A stretch of 64,000 bases of DNA from an uncultured Chlorobiaceae bacterium (GTDB lineage Bacteria > Bacteroidota > Chlorobiia > Chlorobiales > Chlorobiaceae): positions 1-64,000 of the forward strand of contig CAJEXQ010000002.1 in assembly GCA_903994635.1 (NCBI GenBank), in the 5' to 3' direction. A model generated the notes under the pieces. It was not told the DNA's origin, ran no database searches, and saw nothing but the letters and a program-made list of their open reading frames with translations. Below are positions 10,409-20,272 of the stretch, one piece after another (the first letter of the stretch is position 1; every line of letters starts with the position of its first letter). The position numbers and the translations under genes were made by a program.

Positions 10409-10651
10409 ATGAAAACAGGGATTAAGAAGGTCAAGTTGCATGTCAAAAAGAACGACTCAGTTGTCGTTATAAGCGGCAATGATAGAGGGAAAGAAGGTAA
10501 GATTCTGAAGGTATTTCCACTAAAGGGCCGCGTTATTGTTGAGGGTGTTAATATCAGGAAGCGTCATACCCGCCCTGCGCAGGGCCAGTCTCAAGGGTCG
10601 ATAATTGAACGTGAGTTTCCTATACACTCTTCCAATGTTAAGAAAAGTTGA
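10409..10651 (+). CDS. rplX: 50S ribosomal protein L24
   Basis: L24 is an early assembly protein with a KOW motif. From ATG 10409 the product is 80 residues. It contains [21 protein letters not shown] (13-33), the KOW segment, and [20 protein letters not shown] (44-63). The frame is open further upstream through the tRNA-Gly gene, but that extension is not protein-coding in any likely sense. At 80 residues it is on the short side for L24 (E. coli about 104). Confidence 0.95.
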   Translation: MKTGIKKVKLHVKKNDSVVVISGNDRGKEGKILKVFPLKGRVIVEGVNIRKRHTRPAQGQSQGSIIEREFPIHSSNVKKS

Positions 10652-10668
10652 GTGTTTCCAATAAAATG

Positions 10669-10692
10669 TCGGGATGACAAAGACCATCCTGA
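10669..10692 (+). other. stem-loop in the rplX-rplE spacer
   Basis: TCGGGATG (10669-10676) pairs with CATCCTGA (10685-10692), eight pairs including one G-U, around an 8-base loop. It ends 20 bases before the L5 start codon. In E. coli the S8 protein represses the spc operon by binding a helix at this same gene junction. The position is suggestive, but I did not recognise the S8 binding signature, so the role is open. Confidence 0.45.
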
Positions 10693-10712
10693 TCAATTGA
10701 TTAAAGAACAAG

Positions 10713-11300
10713 ATGGAGCAGAATAAAGAGATGACACAGGCAAATTCTTCATTAGCGAGACTTGATACCTTCTACCGAGTGACAGTCACCCCTGCTCTCG
10801 TCGAGCGCTTTCACTACAAGAATATCATGAAGGTTCCTAAACTTCAAAAGATATCCATTAATATTGGTGTTGGCGCTGCGGCTGCAGAACCAAAGCTTCT
10901 CGAAATCGCTCTGCAGGAGCTTGCCCAGATTACTGGTCAAAAACCGCAGATTCGTAAATCCAAAAAAGCTATATCGAACTTCAAATTACGCGAAGGTCAA
11001 CCTATAGGTTGCCGTGTAACGCTTCGTCGTAAAGCTATGTATGAGTTTTTTGACCGTTTCGTCAGTCTGGCAGTTCCGAGGATACGTGATTTCCGTGGTC
11101 TAAGCGATACCAGTTTCGACGGACGTGGAAACTACACAGCAGGTATCAGGGAGCAGATTATTTTTCCGGAAATTGATATTGATAAAGTACCGAGAATATC
11201 CGGAATGGATATCAGTTTTGTAACTTCAGCTTCTACAGATGAAGAGGCTTTTGTGCTGCTTTCGGAACTTGGAATGCCATTCAAGAAGAAGAACAACTAA
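10713..11300 (+). CDS. rplE: 50S ribosomal protein L5
   Basis: L5 binds 5S rRNA and contacts the P-site tRNA. The product has the family blocks [16 protein letters not shown] (40-55), [29 protein letters not shown] (about 76-104) and [29 protein letters not shown] (about 128-156). ATG 10713 gives 195 residues; ATG 10731 would give 189. The extra N-terminal residues have no counterpart in short L5 proteins. A stem-loop lies just upstream. Confidence 0.96.
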   Translation: MEQNKEMTQANSSLARLDTFYRVTVTPALVERFHYKNIMKVPKLQKISINIGVGAAAAEPKLLEIALQELAQITGQKPQIRKSKKAISNFKLREGQPIGCRVTLRRKAMYEFFDRFVSLAVPRIRDFRGLSDTSFDGRGNYTAGIREQIIFPEIDIDKVPRISGMDISFVTSASTDEEAFVLLSELGMPFKKKNN

Positions 11301-11316
11301 ATAATTCAGAAAACAG

Positions 11317-11586
11317 ATGGCCAAGAAAAGCGTTATAGCAAGGAACGAGAAAAGAATAAAGCTTGTAGCAAAATATGCAGTTCTCCGTGCTGAACTACTC
11401 AAAGCTGGCGACTATGAAGCGTTACGCAAGCTGCCGAGGGATAGTTCAGCAACAAGAGTTCGTAATCGTTGTGTCCTTACCGGCAGGGGAAGAGGTGTTT
11501 ATGCTAAATATGGATTGTGCAGGCATATGTTCCGCAAGTTCGCTCTTGAAGGTAAGCTCCCTGGAGTAAAGAAAGCAAGCTGGTAG
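11317..11586 (+). CDS. rpsN: 30S ribosomal protein S14 (zinc-independent form)
   Basis: S14 sits in the 30S head. The 89-residue product is the long, zinc-independent type: it lacks the two CXXC pairs of the short zinc-ribbon form. The conserved C-terminal half is present, from [28 protein letters not shown]. It lies 16 bases after rplE and before rpsH, as in most spc operons. Confidence 0.97.
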   Translation: MAKKSVIARNEKRIKLVAKYAVLRAELLKAGDYEALRKLPRDSSATRVRNRCVLTGRGRGVYAKYGLCRHMFRKFALEGKLPGVKKASW

Positions 11587-11649
11587 AAGTCGACAGCCTA
11601 TAGTCAAAGAAAAGTATTTGTTCATTATTGAAAGTAACCAACGTTTGCT

Positions 11650-12045
11650 ATGCCTGTAACGGATTCTATTGCAGATTATATCACCCGTATCAGAAATGCG
11701 GGAAGAGCAAGAAACAAGACAACCGATATCCCCTACTCGAAACTCAGGGAAAGTCTCTCGCTATTGCTCGTGGAAAAAGGGTACATAAAAAGCTTCATGG
11801 TCATAACCACTGAAAAATTTCCTTTTCTGAGGATAGATTTGAAGTATACTGCGCATGGTGATCCCGCCATCAAGGAGATTACAAGAGTCAGCAAACCGGG
11901 TCGGCGTGTTTATGACGGAAAGGATATTAAGAAGTATCTCGGAGGTCTCGGGTTATATATACTCTCATCGTCGAAGGGTGTAATAACTGACAAAGAGGCA
12001 AGGGCGCAGGGCGTTGGTGGTGAAATCCTGTTCCGTATCTATTAA
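11650..12045 (+). CDS. rpsH: 30S ribosomal protein S8
   Basis: S8 binds the central domain of 16S rRNA and in E. coli is the translational repressor of the spc operon. The 131-residue product has [19 protein letters not shown] (2-20) and the C-terminal signature [17 protein letters not shown] with GGEILFRIY. Length is standard. It lies between rpsN and rplF. Confidence 0.98.
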   Translation: MPVTDSIADYITRIRNAGRARNKTTDIPYSKLRESLSLLLVEKGYIKSFMVITTEKFPFLRIDLKYTAHGDPAIKEITRVSKPGRRVYDGKDIKKYLGGLGLYILSSSKGVITDKEARAQGVGGEILFRIY

Positions 12046-12073
12046 TTCATAAGCCAGAGAGCATTAGAATACC

Positions 12074-12613
12074 ATGTCAAGAATAGGAAAAATGCCCATA
12101 ACCCTGAGCAATCAGGCAAAGATAGAGATAACGGACTCGCATATCAGGGTCTCCGGTCCAAAAGGGACTCTTGAACAGAGGCTGACGGATCAGGTGACGA
12201 TTTCGGAAGAGGGCGGTGTTATTACCGTTATGAGAATCGACGACAGCAAGAAGGCGAAAGCTCAGCACGGTCTTTATCGTATGCTTGTCAGCAATATGGT
12301 CGATGGTGTAACGAAAGGGTATACCAAAAAGCTGGAAATTGCCGGTGTTGGATATCGTGCGGAGCTTAAAAAAGATTTGCTCGCGCTGACTCTTGGCTAT
12401 TCGCACATGATTTTTTTCAAGGCACCTGACGAAGTCAAAATAGAGGTACCCGATCAGGTTACTATTCTTGTAACTGGTATTGATAAGGCTTTGGTCGGTC
12501 AGGTAGCAGCCAAGATTCGTTCATTCAGGAAGCCTGAACCATATCGAGGCAAAGGTATCAAATATCAAGGTGAAGTCATACGCCGCAAGGAAGGTAAGGC
12601 GGCAGGCAAGTAA
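12074..12613 (+). CDS. rplF: 50S ribosomal protein L6
   Basis: L6 sits near the sarcin-ricin loop and the factor-binding site. The 179-residue protein starts MSRIGKMPI and has two similar domains. The C-terminal signature [26 protein letters not shown] (154-179) is clear. Length is standard. It lies between rpsH and rplR. Confidence 0.98.
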   Translation: MSRIGKMPITLSNQAKIEITDSHIRVSGPKGTLEQRLTDQVTISEEGGVITVMRIDDSKKAKAQHGLYRMLVSNMVDGVTKGYTKKLEIAGVGYRAELKKDLLALTLGYSHMIFFKAPDEVKIEVPDQVTILVTGIDKALVGQVAAKIRSFRKPEPYRGKGIKYQGEVIRRKEGKAAGK

Positions 12614-12675
12614 CGAATGGTAGATTGGAGTGCTCAGGTAGTCAGGCAATAAACATTATACAACGGTTCAAGAGA

Positions 12676-13035
12676 ATGAGTCAAATCGATAAAGCCTCCC
12701 GGAGGCAAAAAATCAAGGACAGAAGCAGGGGCAATGTCCAGGGCACACAGGTAAAGCCAAGACTTTGTGTCTACAGGAGTCTTTCACAGATTTATGCGCA
12801 ACTTATTGACGATGAGAGCGGCAAAACCTTGCTTGCGGCATCATCAATGTCAAAAGATAACAAGGCATTGAAGGGCAGCAAGTCTGAACGTTGCCGTATT
12901 GTCGGCACTCAAATCGGTCAGAAAGCACTTGCTGCAGGAATAACAAGTGTAGTGTTTGACAGGAATGGATTTCGTTATCATGGCAGGGTCAAGGCATTGG
13001 CTGATGGTGCGAGAGAAGCAGGACTGATCTTTTAA
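12676..13035 (+). CDS. rplR: 50S ribosomal protein L18
   Basis: L18 binds 5S rRNA in the central protuberance. From ATG 12676 the product is 119 residues, [12 protein letters not shown] to [10 protein letters not shown], with [29 protein letters not shown] in the middle. The open frame reaches back to 12625, but those 17 extra codons do not match the family. It lies between rplF and rpsE. Confidence 0.96.
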   Translation: MSQIDKASRRQKIKDRSRGNVQGTQVKPRLCVYRSLSQIYAQLIDDESGKTLLAASSMSKDNKALKGSKSERCRIVGTQIGQKALAAGITSVVFDRNGFRYHGRVKALADGAREAGLIF

Positions 13036-13058
13036 AAACGTTTCAAAGAGAAAAGTAA

Positions 13059-13577
13059 ATGGCGAAGACATCAGCAAAGAGTATCAGGCCCGGGGAATTA
13101 AATCTTAAAGAGAAGCTGGTTCATATCAACAGGACCGCGAAGGTTGTCAAAGGCGGCAAGCGCTTTGGATTTAACGCTATTGTTGTTGTTGGAGATAAAG
13201 AGGGTCACGTTGGTTATGGGCTGGGCAAGGCAAATGAAGTACAGGACGCTATAGCCAAAGGCATTGAAGATGGCAAGAAAAATGTTATTAAGGTGCCAAT
13301 TGTCAAGGGAACGATACCCCATCAGATTGTGGTCAAGTATGGGTCGGCCAAGGTTATGATGAAGCCGGCAACACCGGGTACAGGTCTTATTGCAGGAGGA
13401 GCCGTAAGAGCAGTGCTCGAAATGGCAGGAATTCATGATATTCTTACTAAATCGCTTGGATCGTCCAACCCTCATAATGTTGTTAAGGCAGCCATAAAAG
13501 GTCTTCAAAGCATATCAGATGCTTACGATGTAGGCGAAAGACGGTCAAAGAGCCTGAAAGAGGTTTATGAAAGCTAA
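13059..13577 (+). CDS. rpsE: 30S ribosomal protein S5
   Basis: S5 lies near the mRNA entry and affects decoding accuracy. The 172-residue product has the N-terminal double-stranded RNA-binding domain [27 protein letters not shown] (about 20-46) and the C-terminal domain with [23 protein letters not shown]. Length is standard. It lies between rplR and rpmD. Confidence 0.98.
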   Translation: MAKTSAKSIRPGELNLKEKLVHINRTAKVVKGGKRFGFNAIVVVGDKEGHVGYGLGKANEVQDAIAKGIEDGKKNVIKVPIVKGTIPHQIVVKYGSAKVMMKPATPGTGLIAGGAVRAVLEMAGIHDILTKSLGSSNPHNVVKAAIKGLQSISDAYDVGERRSKSLKEVYES

Positions 13578-13594
13578 AAGAGAGAATTTATAAT

Positions 13595-13780
13595 ATGAGT
13601 GAAAAAACTTTAAAGATTACCCAGGTGCGTAGCGTCATCGGTTGCACGAAAAGGCAGAAAGCCACCATTCAGGCACTCGGACTTGGTAGGCCAAACTACA
13701 GTGTTGACCGGCAGGATAATCCCTGCACCAGAGGACAGATCAGGGTTGTACAGCATCTTGTAAAGGTTGAAGAGGTATAG
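13595..13780 (+). CDS. rpmD: 50S ribosomal protein L30
   Basis: L30 is a small 50S protein. The 61-residue product has the family pattern KITQVRSVIGCTKRQKATIQALGLGRPNYSVDRQDNP and ends with RGQIRVVQHLVKVEEV. It lies 17 bases after rpsE and before rplO, the usual place. Confidence 0.96.
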   Translation: MSEKTLKITQVRSVIGCTKRQKATIQALGLGRPNYSVDRQDNPCTRGQIRVVQHLVKVEEV

Positions 13781-13815
13781 GATATTTTACTAATAGCAAG
13801 TCGGGAATTGAAACC

Positions 13816-14376
13816 ATGGATTTAAGTTCACTTCGTCCAGCGAAAGGCGCAGTAAAAAATAAAAAAAGGGTTGGCCGCGGTCAAGGTTCAGGAAACGGAA
13901 CGACGGCTGGCAAGGGTAATAATGGCCAGCAGTCACGAAGCGGCTACAAAAGACCAATTATTGAAGGTGGTCAGGTTCCGGTATACCGGCGTCTACCCAA
14001 GTTTGGTTTTACCCCTATAGACAGAAAGCCTGTCAATACCGTTAATCTTACCCAGATTAATAAATGGGTTGAGGAAGGAATTGTTGAAAATGAGGTTACC
14101 ATACTTCATCTCAAGTCGCTTCTCCACGCAAGTAATGCAGATTATTTCAAGGTTCTTGGCGACGGTGAACTGACGAGTGCAATTAAAATTACTGCCCATG
14201 CCTTCAGCAAGAGTGCAGAAGAAAAGATAATTGCAGCGGGTGGGGAAGTTGTGAAGGCATTCCGTACGCTTGAAGAGGCATCCAAGGTCAGCGATCTTCC
14301 TTATGAAGAGGCACTCTTGAAACCAAAAGCGATTCTGGTCAAGGTCAAGAGATCCAAAAAAACAACCAAGTCATGA
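13816..14376 (+). CDS. rplO: 50S ribosomal protein L15
   Basis: L15 is a late-assembling 50S protein. The 186-residue product begins MDLSSLRPAKGAVKNKKRVGRGQGSGNGTTAGKGNNGQQSR, the glycine-rich basic N-terminal arm of L15. It has the C-terminal domain with ITAHAFSKSAEEKIIAAGGEV. It is somewhat longer than the roughly 145-residue E. coli protein. It lies 18 bases before secY. Confidence 0.97.
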   Translation: MDLSSLRPAKGAVKNKKRVGRGQGSGNGTTAGKGNNGQQSRSGYKRPIIEGGQVPVYRRLPKFGFTPIDRKPVNTVNLTQINKWVEEGIVENEVTILHLKSLLHASNADYFKVLGDGELTSAIKITAHAFSKSAEEKIIAAGGEVVKAFRTLEEASKVSDLPYEEALLKPKAILVKVKRSKKTTKS

Positions 14377-14394
14377 ATCCCTTAAAAGGACGCT

Positions 14395-15726
14395 ATGAAG
14401 CTTACTGAAAGTATAAGGAACATAAATAAAATCCCGGAACTCCGTCAGCGGATTCTTTATACGCTTCTTTTATTATTTGTCTACAGGCTTGGTTCACATA
14501 TTACCATACCGGGTGTTGATGCGGCTGCTGTGTCAGGCGCATCGCAGACCCATTCAAATGATCTGTTCGGACTTTTTGATCTTTTTGTTGGTGGCGCTTT
14601 TGCGAGGGCCTCAATTTTCTCGCTGGGTATTATGCCCTATATCTCCGCATCTATCATTGTACAGTTGCTTGGCGCAGTAACTCCCTACTTCCAGAAATTG
14701 CAGAAGGAGGGGGAGGACGGTAGACAGAAAATAAGCCAGATGACGCGGTATGGAACTGTTTGTATTGCCATTCTCCAGGCGTGGGGAGTGAGTGTTAGCC
14801 TATCAAGCCCTGCATCGTTTGGAAAAGTGATTGTACCAGATCCTGGTGTTTTTTTCACTCTTACAGTAGTAGTTCTCCTGACATCGGCAACCGTTTTTGT
14901 CATGTGGCTTGGTGAAAAGATTACTGAACGGGGTATTGGAAATGGAATATCGCTTATTATCATGATCGGTATTCTGGCCAGGTTTCCCCAGGCGCTTGTC
15001 GCCGAATTCCGCTCCGTATCATTAGGAAGCAAGAACTGGATTATTGAGATTATCATTCTTGCGATGATGGCTGCTATTGTGGCTTTTGTTGTGGTGCTTA
15101 CCGTCGGTACCCGTCGTATTCCTGTTCAGCATGCCAAAAGGGTTGTCGGGCGCAAGGTCTATGGGGGCAGTACACAATACATACCCATGAAGATTAATAC
15201 TGCCGGTGTCATGCCAATTATTTTTGCGCAATCAATCATGTTTCTGCCCGGCACCTTCCTCTCTTTTTTTCCTGAAAATGAGGTGATGCAAAGAATCGCA
15301 GGATTATTGGCTTATGATTCATGGTGGTATGCCCTCATGTTTGGTACCATGATTGTTTTCTTTACCTACTTTTACACGGCTATCGCCTTTAATCCAAAGG
15401 AAGTTGCTGACACCATGCGTCGGCAAGGGGGATTTATTCCTGGTGTCCGTCCGGGAAAAAGCACCGCAGACTTTATAGATAATATTCTGACACGAATCAC
15501 GCTTCCCGGCGCAATATCGCTTGCAATTATTGCAATACTTCCCACTTTTCTTACAAAGTTCGGTAACGTAACTCAGGGTTTTGCGCAGTTTTTTGGTGGA
15601 ACCAGTCTTCTTATTATTGTTGGTGTGGGGCTTGATACTTTGCAGCAGGTTGAAAGCCACCTGCTGATGCGCCATTATGATGGTTTCATGAAGTCTGGAA
15701 AGACACGGGGAAGACAGAGCAGGTGA
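14395..15726 (+). CDS. secY: preprotein translocase subunit SecY
   Basis: SecY is the channel subunit of the SecYEG protein translocase in the inner membrane. The 443-residue protein has about ten hydrophobic membrane segments. It has the SecY signatures FDLFVGGAFARASIFSLGIMPYISASIIVQLL and GIGNGISLIIMIGI, plus the cytosolic loop with RRIPVQHAKRVVGRK. It sits between rplO and map; secE lies far away at 56984. No adk gene is found between secY and map, unlike in Bacillus. Confidence 0.98.
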   Translation: MKLTESIRNINKIPELRQRILYTLLLLFVYRLGSHITIPGVDAAAVSGASQTHSNDLFGLFDLFVGGAFARASIFSLGIMPYISASIIVQLLGAVTPYFQKLQKEGEDGRQKISQMTRYGTVCIAILQAWGVSVSLSSPASFGKVIVPDPGVFFTLTVVVLLTSATVFVMWLGEKITERGIGNGISLIIMIGILARFPQALVAEFRSVSLGSKNWIIEIIILAMMAAIVAFVVVLTVGTRRIPVQHAKRVVGRKVYGGSTQYIPMKINTAGVMPIIFAQSIMFLPGTFLSFFPENEVMQRIAGLLAYDSWWYALMFGTMIVFFTYFYTAIAFNPKEVADTMRRQGGFIPGVRPGKSTADFIDNILTRITLPGAISLAIIAILPTFLTKFGNVTQGFAQFFGGTSLLIIVGVGLDTLQQVESHLLMRHYDGFMKSGKTRGRQSR

Positions 15727-15736
15727 GTTCACTCCT

Positions 15737-16534
15737 ATGATAACGATAAAAAGCGAGCGGGAAATTGATTTGATGAGAGAGTCCGGTGCCTTGGTGGCAA
15801 TGGTTCTCGATATGCTTCAGCTTGAAATCAAGCCGGGTATGACCACGAAACAACTCGATTCAATGGCTGAGGAGTTTATACGCGATCATCACTCGGTACC
15901 GAGCTTCCTTAATTATGTTCCCAAAAGTGATCCTGGTGTGACACCATATCCTGCAACGCTTTGTGTCTCCATTAATGAAGAGGTTGTTCATGGAGTCCCG
16001 AGTGCAAAAAGGATTGTCAATGAAGGTGATATCGTTTCCATCGATTGCGGTGTTTATAAGGGAGGCTATCATGGTGATGCTGCACGTACCTTTGTACTTG
16101 GTGTTATCGATGAAAAGGTGCAAAAGCTTGTTGACGCAACTGAAGAGAGTTTAGCAAGAGGAATAGCTATGGCGGTTGTTGGAAATCGCCTGCATGATAT
16201 TTCATCAGCTATTGAAGATTACGCCCGTTCATTCGGATTCAGCGTAATAGAAAATATGGTAGGGCATGGAATAGGCAGCGAACTGCATGAGGATCCCGCT
16301 GTTCCGAATTATGGCAGGAAAAACACAGGAGTAAGACTCAGGGAGGGGATGACCCTTGCTATTGAGCCAATGATCGCTCTTGGAAAATCGCGCAAGGCAG
16401 TCAGTCGGCGCGGCGGCTGGGTGGCGGTAACAGAGGATGGAAAGCCAGCGGCGCATTTCGAGCATACTATAGTCGTAAGGTCGGGCAAAGCTGAGATACT
16501 TACCGGTACTTTTCTCGGTATTAAACACATTTGA
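15737..16534 (+). CDS. map: methionine aminopeptidase, type I
   Basis: This enzyme removes the initiator methionine from nascent proteins. The 265-residue protein has all five metal ligands of the family: D103, D114, H177, E210 and E242, in the contexts SIDCGVY, YHGDAARTF, GHGIG, AIEPM and FEHT. It lacks an N-terminal zinc-finger extension, as in type Ia enzymes. It begins 10 bases after secY and is followed by infA. Confidence 0.97.
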   Translation: MITIKSEREIDLMRESGALVAMVLDMLQLEIKPGMTTKQLDSMAEEFIRDHHSVPSFLNYVPKSDPGVTPYPATLCVSINEEVVHGVPSAKRIVNEGDIVSIDCGVYKGGYHGDAARTFVLGVIDEKVQKLVDATEESLARGIAMAVVGNRLHDISSAIEDYARSFGFSVIENMVGHGIGSELHEDPAVPNYGRKNTGVRLREGMTLAIEPMIALGKSRKAVSRRGGWVAVTEDGKPAAHFEHTIVVRSGKAEILTGTFLGIKHI

Positions 16535-16573
16535 TCGCAAACAATACTCTATCGAATTAAAGGAGCAGACAAT

Positions 16574-16792
16574 TTGGCCAAGGAAGAATCAATTGAGATT
16601 GAAGGCGTTATTCTGGATGCACTTCCGAATGCGCTTTTTAAGGTAAAACTGGAAAATGGACTTGAGGTACTGGCCCATGTTTCTGGTAAAATCAGGATGC
16701 ACTATATCAGGATTCTCCCGGGTGACAAGGTTAAAGTTCAGATATCCCCTTATGATATCAGCAAGGGAAGGATCACTTATCGGTATAAATAA
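16574..16792 (+). CDS. infA: translation initiation factor IF-1
   Basis: IF-1 binds the ribosomal A site during initiation. The 72-residue OB-fold protein has the conserved core [43 protein letters not shown] and ends GRITYRYK. The start is TTG at 16574, with AAGGAG about nine bases upstream; there is no nearby in-frame ATG. It lies between map and rpmJ. Confidence 0.97.
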   Translation: MAKEESIEIEGVILDALPNALFKVKLENGLEVLAHVSGKIRMHYIRILPGDKVKVQISPYDISKGRITYRYK

Positions 16793-16900
16793 GTGATAAA
16801 CGGATAATCGGGCTGTTGGTTTTAACATCTTTATTTATTACATTAAAAACCTTTTCACATTTGGGATGAGTTGGTTTAATTATTGCATGTCGGGTCTATT

Positions 16901-17017
16901 ATGAAAATATATTCTTCTATCAAAAAGCGTTGTGAGCATTGCCGCATTGTTAAGCGTAAAGGCAAGAGATATGTGATTTGCAAAGTAAATCCCAGCCATA
17001 AGCAGCGCCAGGGTTGA
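16901..17017 (+). CDS. rpmJ: 50S ribosomal protein L36
   Basis: This 38-residue protein is easy to miss because of its size. It begins [20 protein letters not shown] and ends HKQRQG. It carries the zinc-binding set C11, C14, C27 and H33 of the zinc-containing L36 type. It sits between infA and rpsM as in other bacteria. The 108-base gap before it is AT-rich; TTGGTT (16816-16821) and TACATT (16839-16844), 17 bases apart, could be a weak internal promoter. Confidence 0.95.
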   Translation: MKIYSSIKKRCEHCRIVKRKGKRYVICKVNPSHKQRQG

Positions 17018-17050
17018 TCTTCAGAAAAACAATAGAACTTTAATGAGAAT

Positions 17051-17428
17051 ATGAGGATAGCTGGGGTAAATTTGCCGCTGAACAAACATGCCGTTATTGC
17101 ACTGACACATGTTTATGGTATTGGAAGAGCATCAGCAGAAAGTATTTTGCAGAAGGCTGGGATTGCTCCTGACAGGAAAATCTCTGATTTGAACGATCAA
17201 GAGGCGCATGCCATTCGAGAGATTATTGCCGAAGAGTACAAAGTTGAGGGGCAGGCTCGAGGTGAGCAGCAGACTGCGATTAAACGACTTATGGATATCG
17301 GCTGTTACAGGGGGCTTCGTCATCGGCGCTCTCTGCCTGTTCGTGGCCAGAGGACACGTACAAATGCAAGAACCAGAAAGGGTAAACGCAAGACTGTCGC
17401 GGGCAAGAAGAAGGCGGTCAAGAAGTAG
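17051..17428 (+). CDS. rpsM: 30S ribosomal protein S13
   Basis: S13 lies in the 30S head and bridges to the 50S subunit. The 125-residue product starts [29 protein letters not shown]. It has the C-terminal signature [33 protein letters not shown] followed by a basic tail. It opens the alpha-type gene set rpsM-rpsK-rpsD-rpoA-rplQ, 33 bases after rpmJ. Confidence 0.98.
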   Translation: MRIAGVNLPLNKHAVIALTHVYGIGRASAESILQKAGIAPDRKISDLNDQEAHAIREIIAEEYKVEGQARGEQQTAIKRLMDIGCYRGLRHRRSLPVRGQRTRTNARTRKGKRKTVAGKKKAVKK

Positions 17429-17473
17429 TAGTGTACAGGCAATAAATCTTCGATTATTTAAGAGTGTAAGTTC

Positions 17474-17857
17474 ATGGCTACAATAAGCAGGAAGAAAAAG
17501 AAAGTCAAGGTTACCCCCGAAGGTGCTGTGCATATCAAGGCATCCTTCAATAATATTATGGTAACCATTACCGATGTCCAGGGCAATACAGTTTCCTGGT
17601 CAAGCGCCGGTAAAAACGGTTTCAAAGGGTCAAAGAAGAATACCCCTTACGCATCCCAGGTTACCTCTGAAGCTGCGGCTAAGGAGGCTTATGATCTTGG
17701 CATGAGACATGTTAATGTTTTCATTAAAGGACCGGGCGCTGGACGTGATGCCGCGATACGGGCATTGCAGGGAGCTGGACTCGACGTGCGAACCATCAAG
17801 GATATAACTCCCCTGCCGCATAACGGTTGCAGGCCTCCAAAGCGCAGAAGGGTCTGA
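17474..17857 (+). CDS. rpsK: 30S ribosomal protein S11
   Basis: S11 lies on the 30S platform near the Shine-Dalgarno helix. The 127-residue product has [24 protein letters not shown] (23-46 region), the [20 protein letters not shown] block and the C-terminal signature [18 protein letters not shown]. Length is standard. It lies between rpsM and rpsD. Confidence 0.98.
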   Translation: MATISRKKKKVKVTPEGAVHIKASFNNIMVTITDVQGNTVSWSSAGKNGFKGSKKNTPYASQVTSEAAAKEAYDLGMRHVNVFIKGPGAGRDAAIRALQGAGLDVRTIKDITPLPHNGCRPPKRRRV

Positions 17858-17895
17858 TTTTATACTATTCATAGAATTTCAATGAAGTAATAGAC

Positions 17896-18507
17896 ATGGC
17901 AAGATTTAGAGGATCAATAACAAAAGTATCCCGCAGGTTAGGTATTGCGCTTGCACCCAAAGCTGAAAAATATCTCGAAAGACGTCCTTTTCCTCCAGGT
18001 CAGCATGGTCAGGGCAGAAAAGGCAAGGTTTCAGAATACGCACTTCAGCTTCGTGAAAAACAGAAGATGAAATATCTGTACGGTATTCTTGAAAAGCAGT
18101 TCAGAAATTATTATCAGAAGGCTGTTGCTCAGAGAGGTATAACTGGCGATAACCTTGTCAAACTTCTTGAGAGACGTTTTGATAATGTTGTTTTTCGTGC
18201 GGGGTTTGCTCCGTCGAGGTCAGGTGCCCGTCAGCTCGTTACTCATGGCCATCTTCTGATCAATGGCAGGAAGGTTGATATTCCGTCCTACATACTTTCT
18301 CCCGGGGAGCTGATTGAGTTCCGTCAGAGAAGCAAGAATATGGGTGCTGTTACTGATTCTCTCATTAAGGCGCCGGAATCCAGAATACCTTCATGGATAC
18401 AGGTCGACAAAGCCAACAAAAAGGCTGTTTTTCTCAGCGTTCCTGAAAGAGTGGATGTTCAGGAGCAATTCAACGAGCAGTTGGTCGTTGAATTATATTC
18501 GAAGTGA
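17896..18507 (+). CDS. rpsD: 30S ribosomal protein S4
   Basis: S4 starts 30S assembly and in E. coli represses the alpha operon. The 203-residue product has the S4 RNA-binding domain [43 protein letters not shown] (about 95-137). The N-terminal zinc-type cysteines found in some S4 proteins are absent. It lies between rpsK and rpoA. Confidence 0.98.
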   Translation: MARFRGSITKVSRRLGIALAPKAEKYLERRPFPPGQHGQGRKGKVSEYALQLREKQKMKYLYGILEKQFRNYYQKAVAQRGITGDNLVKLLERRFDNVVFRAGFAPSRSGARQLVTHGHLLINGRKVDIPSYILSPGELIEFRQRSKNMGAVTDSLIKAPESRIPSWIQVDKANKKAVFLSVPERVDVQEQFNEQLVVELYSK

Positions 18508-18535
18508 TTTTAATGAATTCTAAGGTATAAATACT

Positions 18536-19519
18536 ATGATATACCAGATGCAGATGCCTGCAAAAATAGAGGTAGATGAAGCCACTCATAACGATCGTTT
18601 TGGCAGGTTTATAGCGCAGCCGCTCGAACGCGGTTACGGTGTGACCCTTGGAAACGTTATGAGAAGGGTTTTGCTTGCCTCACTTCCGGGAACTGCAATT
18701 ACAGGTATCAAAATAGACAATGTCTATCATGAGTTTGCCGCAATTGATGGCGTTCGTGAAGATGTGCCCGAAATTGTACTTAACCTGAAGAGGGTGCGTT
18801 TCAAGTCGACATGTAAAAGGAACTGTAAAACCTCCCTGACTCTTGTCGGGCCAATGGATTTCACTGCTGGCGACATTGTAGCCCAGGAAGGCGAGTTTGA
18901 AGTGTTGAATAAAGAGATGCACGTTGCCACCATCAATGCTGGAGTGACTTTACAAATTGATCTGTATGTCGGGAGAGGTCGCGGTTATATTCCTGCAGAG
19001 GAGAACAGGCCTGAAGGGATGCCCATTGGCTATATAGCGATTGATGCTATCTATACTCCAATCAGGAATGTGAAGTTTACCGTCGAGAATACACGTGTCG
19101 GTCAGCGCACTGACTATGAGAAGATGATTCTTGATGTTGAGACCGATGGTTCTGTCACTCCTGATGACTCGATCAGTCTTGCTGGAAAAATTATTACAGA
19201 GCATGTAACTTTTTTTGCCAATTTCTCACCTACCGAGGAAGAGTTTACAGAGGAGGAGTTCAAGCAGCAGGACGACGAGTTTGAGACCATGCGCAGGCTC
19301 TTTCATACAAAAATCGAAGACCTTGATTTGTCAGTTCGCTCACATAACTGCCTCCGACTTGCGGAGATTGATACTATTGGCGAGCTTGTTTCCCATAAGG
19401 AGGACGAATTGCTCAACTATAAAAATTTTGGCAAGAAGTCACTGACAGAATTGAAAGAACAGCTTGAGAAGTTTGATTTGAAGTTTGGTATGGATATTAC
19501 CAGATATCAGATGAAGTAA
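18536..19519 (+). CDS. rpoA: DNA-directed RNA polymerase subunit alpha
   Basis: RpoA dimerises to start RNA polymerase assembly. The 327-residue protein has the N-terminal dimerisation domain with [29 protein letters not shown] and [15 protein letters not shown]. The C-terminal DNA- and activator-binding domain contains [48 protein letters not shown]. Length is normal. It lies between rpsD and rplQ, while rpoB is at the far end of the window. Confidence 0.98.
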   Translation: MIYQMQMPAKIEVDEATHNDRFGRFIAQPLERGYGVTLGNVMRRVLLASLPGTAITGIKIDNVYHEFAAIDGVREDVPEIVLNLKRVRFKSTCKRNCKTSLTLVGPMDFTAGDIVAQEGEFEVLNKEMHVATINAGVTLQIDLYVGRGRGYIPAEENRPEGMPIGYIAIDAIYTPIRNVKFTVENTRVGQRTDYEKMILDVETDGSVTPDDSISLAGKIITEHVTFFANFSPTEEEFTEEEFKQQDDEFETMRRLFHTKIEDLDLSVRSHNCLRLAEIDTIGELVSHKEDELLNYKNFGKKSLTELKEQLEKFDLKFGMDITRYQMK

Positions 19520-19567
19520 GAAGTTTAGTACCCTTTTTTTTTGAATTTTTGAGATCAGGAAATAGTC

Positions 19568-20026
19568 ATGCGTAAAGGAAAGCCAGCAAGAAAACTTGGA
19601 AGAACCGCAGCCCATAGAAAGGCAACACTCAGCAATCTCTCAACTCAACTGCTTGTTTACAAGCGTATTGAGACGACAGAAGCAAAAGCCAAAGAGACCC
19701 GCAGAGTCGTAGAAAAGATTATTACCAAGGCTCGCAAGGGCACGGTTCATGCCCAGCGTGAAATATTCAAGGATATCCGCGACAAGCAGGCAATCAGAAT
19801 TCTTTTTGAAGAGATTGTTGCCAAGGTTGGTCTGCGCAATGGAGGTTATACGCGTGTTATAAAACTGGCACCCCGTTTCGGTGATGCGGCTAAAATGGCT
19901 GTTATTGAGCTGGTTGATTACACGGAAGCGCCATCAATAAGCCAGAAAACCGGCAAGCAGGATCGCGCAAAACGAGTCAAAGGTTCAAAGAAAACTGCTG
20001 AGTCAGCAGCGAACTCCGCAGAGTGA
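19568..20026 (+). CDS. rplQ: 50S ribosomal protein L17
   Basis: L17 lies near the tunnel exit. The 152-residue product begins [56 protein letters not shown], the classic L17 N-terminus. It continues with [27 protein letters not shown]. It has a longer basic C-terminal tail than E. coli L17. It is the last gene of the ribosomal superoperon and is followed by terminator-like hairpins. Confidence 0.97.
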   Translation: MRKGKPARKLGRTAAHRKATLSNLSTQLLVYKRIETTEAKAKETRRVVEKIITKARKGTVHAQREIFKDIRDKQAIRILFEEIVAKVGLRNGGYTRVIKLAPRFGDAAKMAVIELVDYTEAPSISQKTGKQDRAKRVKGSKKTAESAANSAE

Positions 20027-20064
20027 TACATCCTTTTTCGATTACTGAATATTATCTTCGCAGT

Positions 20065-20121
20065 TAAGCCGGTTACGGCTTATTCAATCTGTTAGGGGGA
20101 GCGCTCCACCTTTCCCCCTAA
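20065..20121 (+). terminator. two terminator-like hairpins ending the ribosomal superoperon
   Basis: The first hairpin is TAAGCC/GGCTTA (20065-20070 with 20077-20082, 6-base loop). The second is TTAGGGGGA/TCCCCCTAA (20092-20100 with 20113-20121, 12-base loop), followed by a T-rich but interrupted stretch. Their place right after rplQ and before the oppositely oriented rsmG fits transcription termination. Confidence 0.6.
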
Positions 20122-20175
20122 TGCTTGTTTATTCTTTCCCTTATCATCAGTTCTCTGTCCGCTCCATAGTAATTG

Positions 20176-20239
20176 ATTCCGTAATTAAATAGCCAAGGCG
20201 CTCATCATTCAAGCGATGCTCGATGCTGAATTACGGAAT
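20176..20239. repeat. 64-bp element with perfect 11-bp inverted ends
   Basis: ATTCCGTAATT (20176-20186) and AATTACGGAAT (20229-20239) are exact reverse complements separated by 42 bases. The unit lies in the convergent gap between rplQ and rsmG and contains no open frame. Reading rightwards it is followed by CTTTTTA. It could be a long-loop terminator, a structured small RNA or a miniature mobile-element remnant; the window holds no second copy that I noticed. Confidence 0.5.
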
Positions 20240-20272
20240 GACTTTTTACCAGGCGCTTATTGTCATATTGCG

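Noticed and set aside
15727..15736. Search for adk between secY and map
   Set aside because: The gap is only 10 bases, so adk is simply elsewhere; gene order varies here among bacteria and this alone is not notable.
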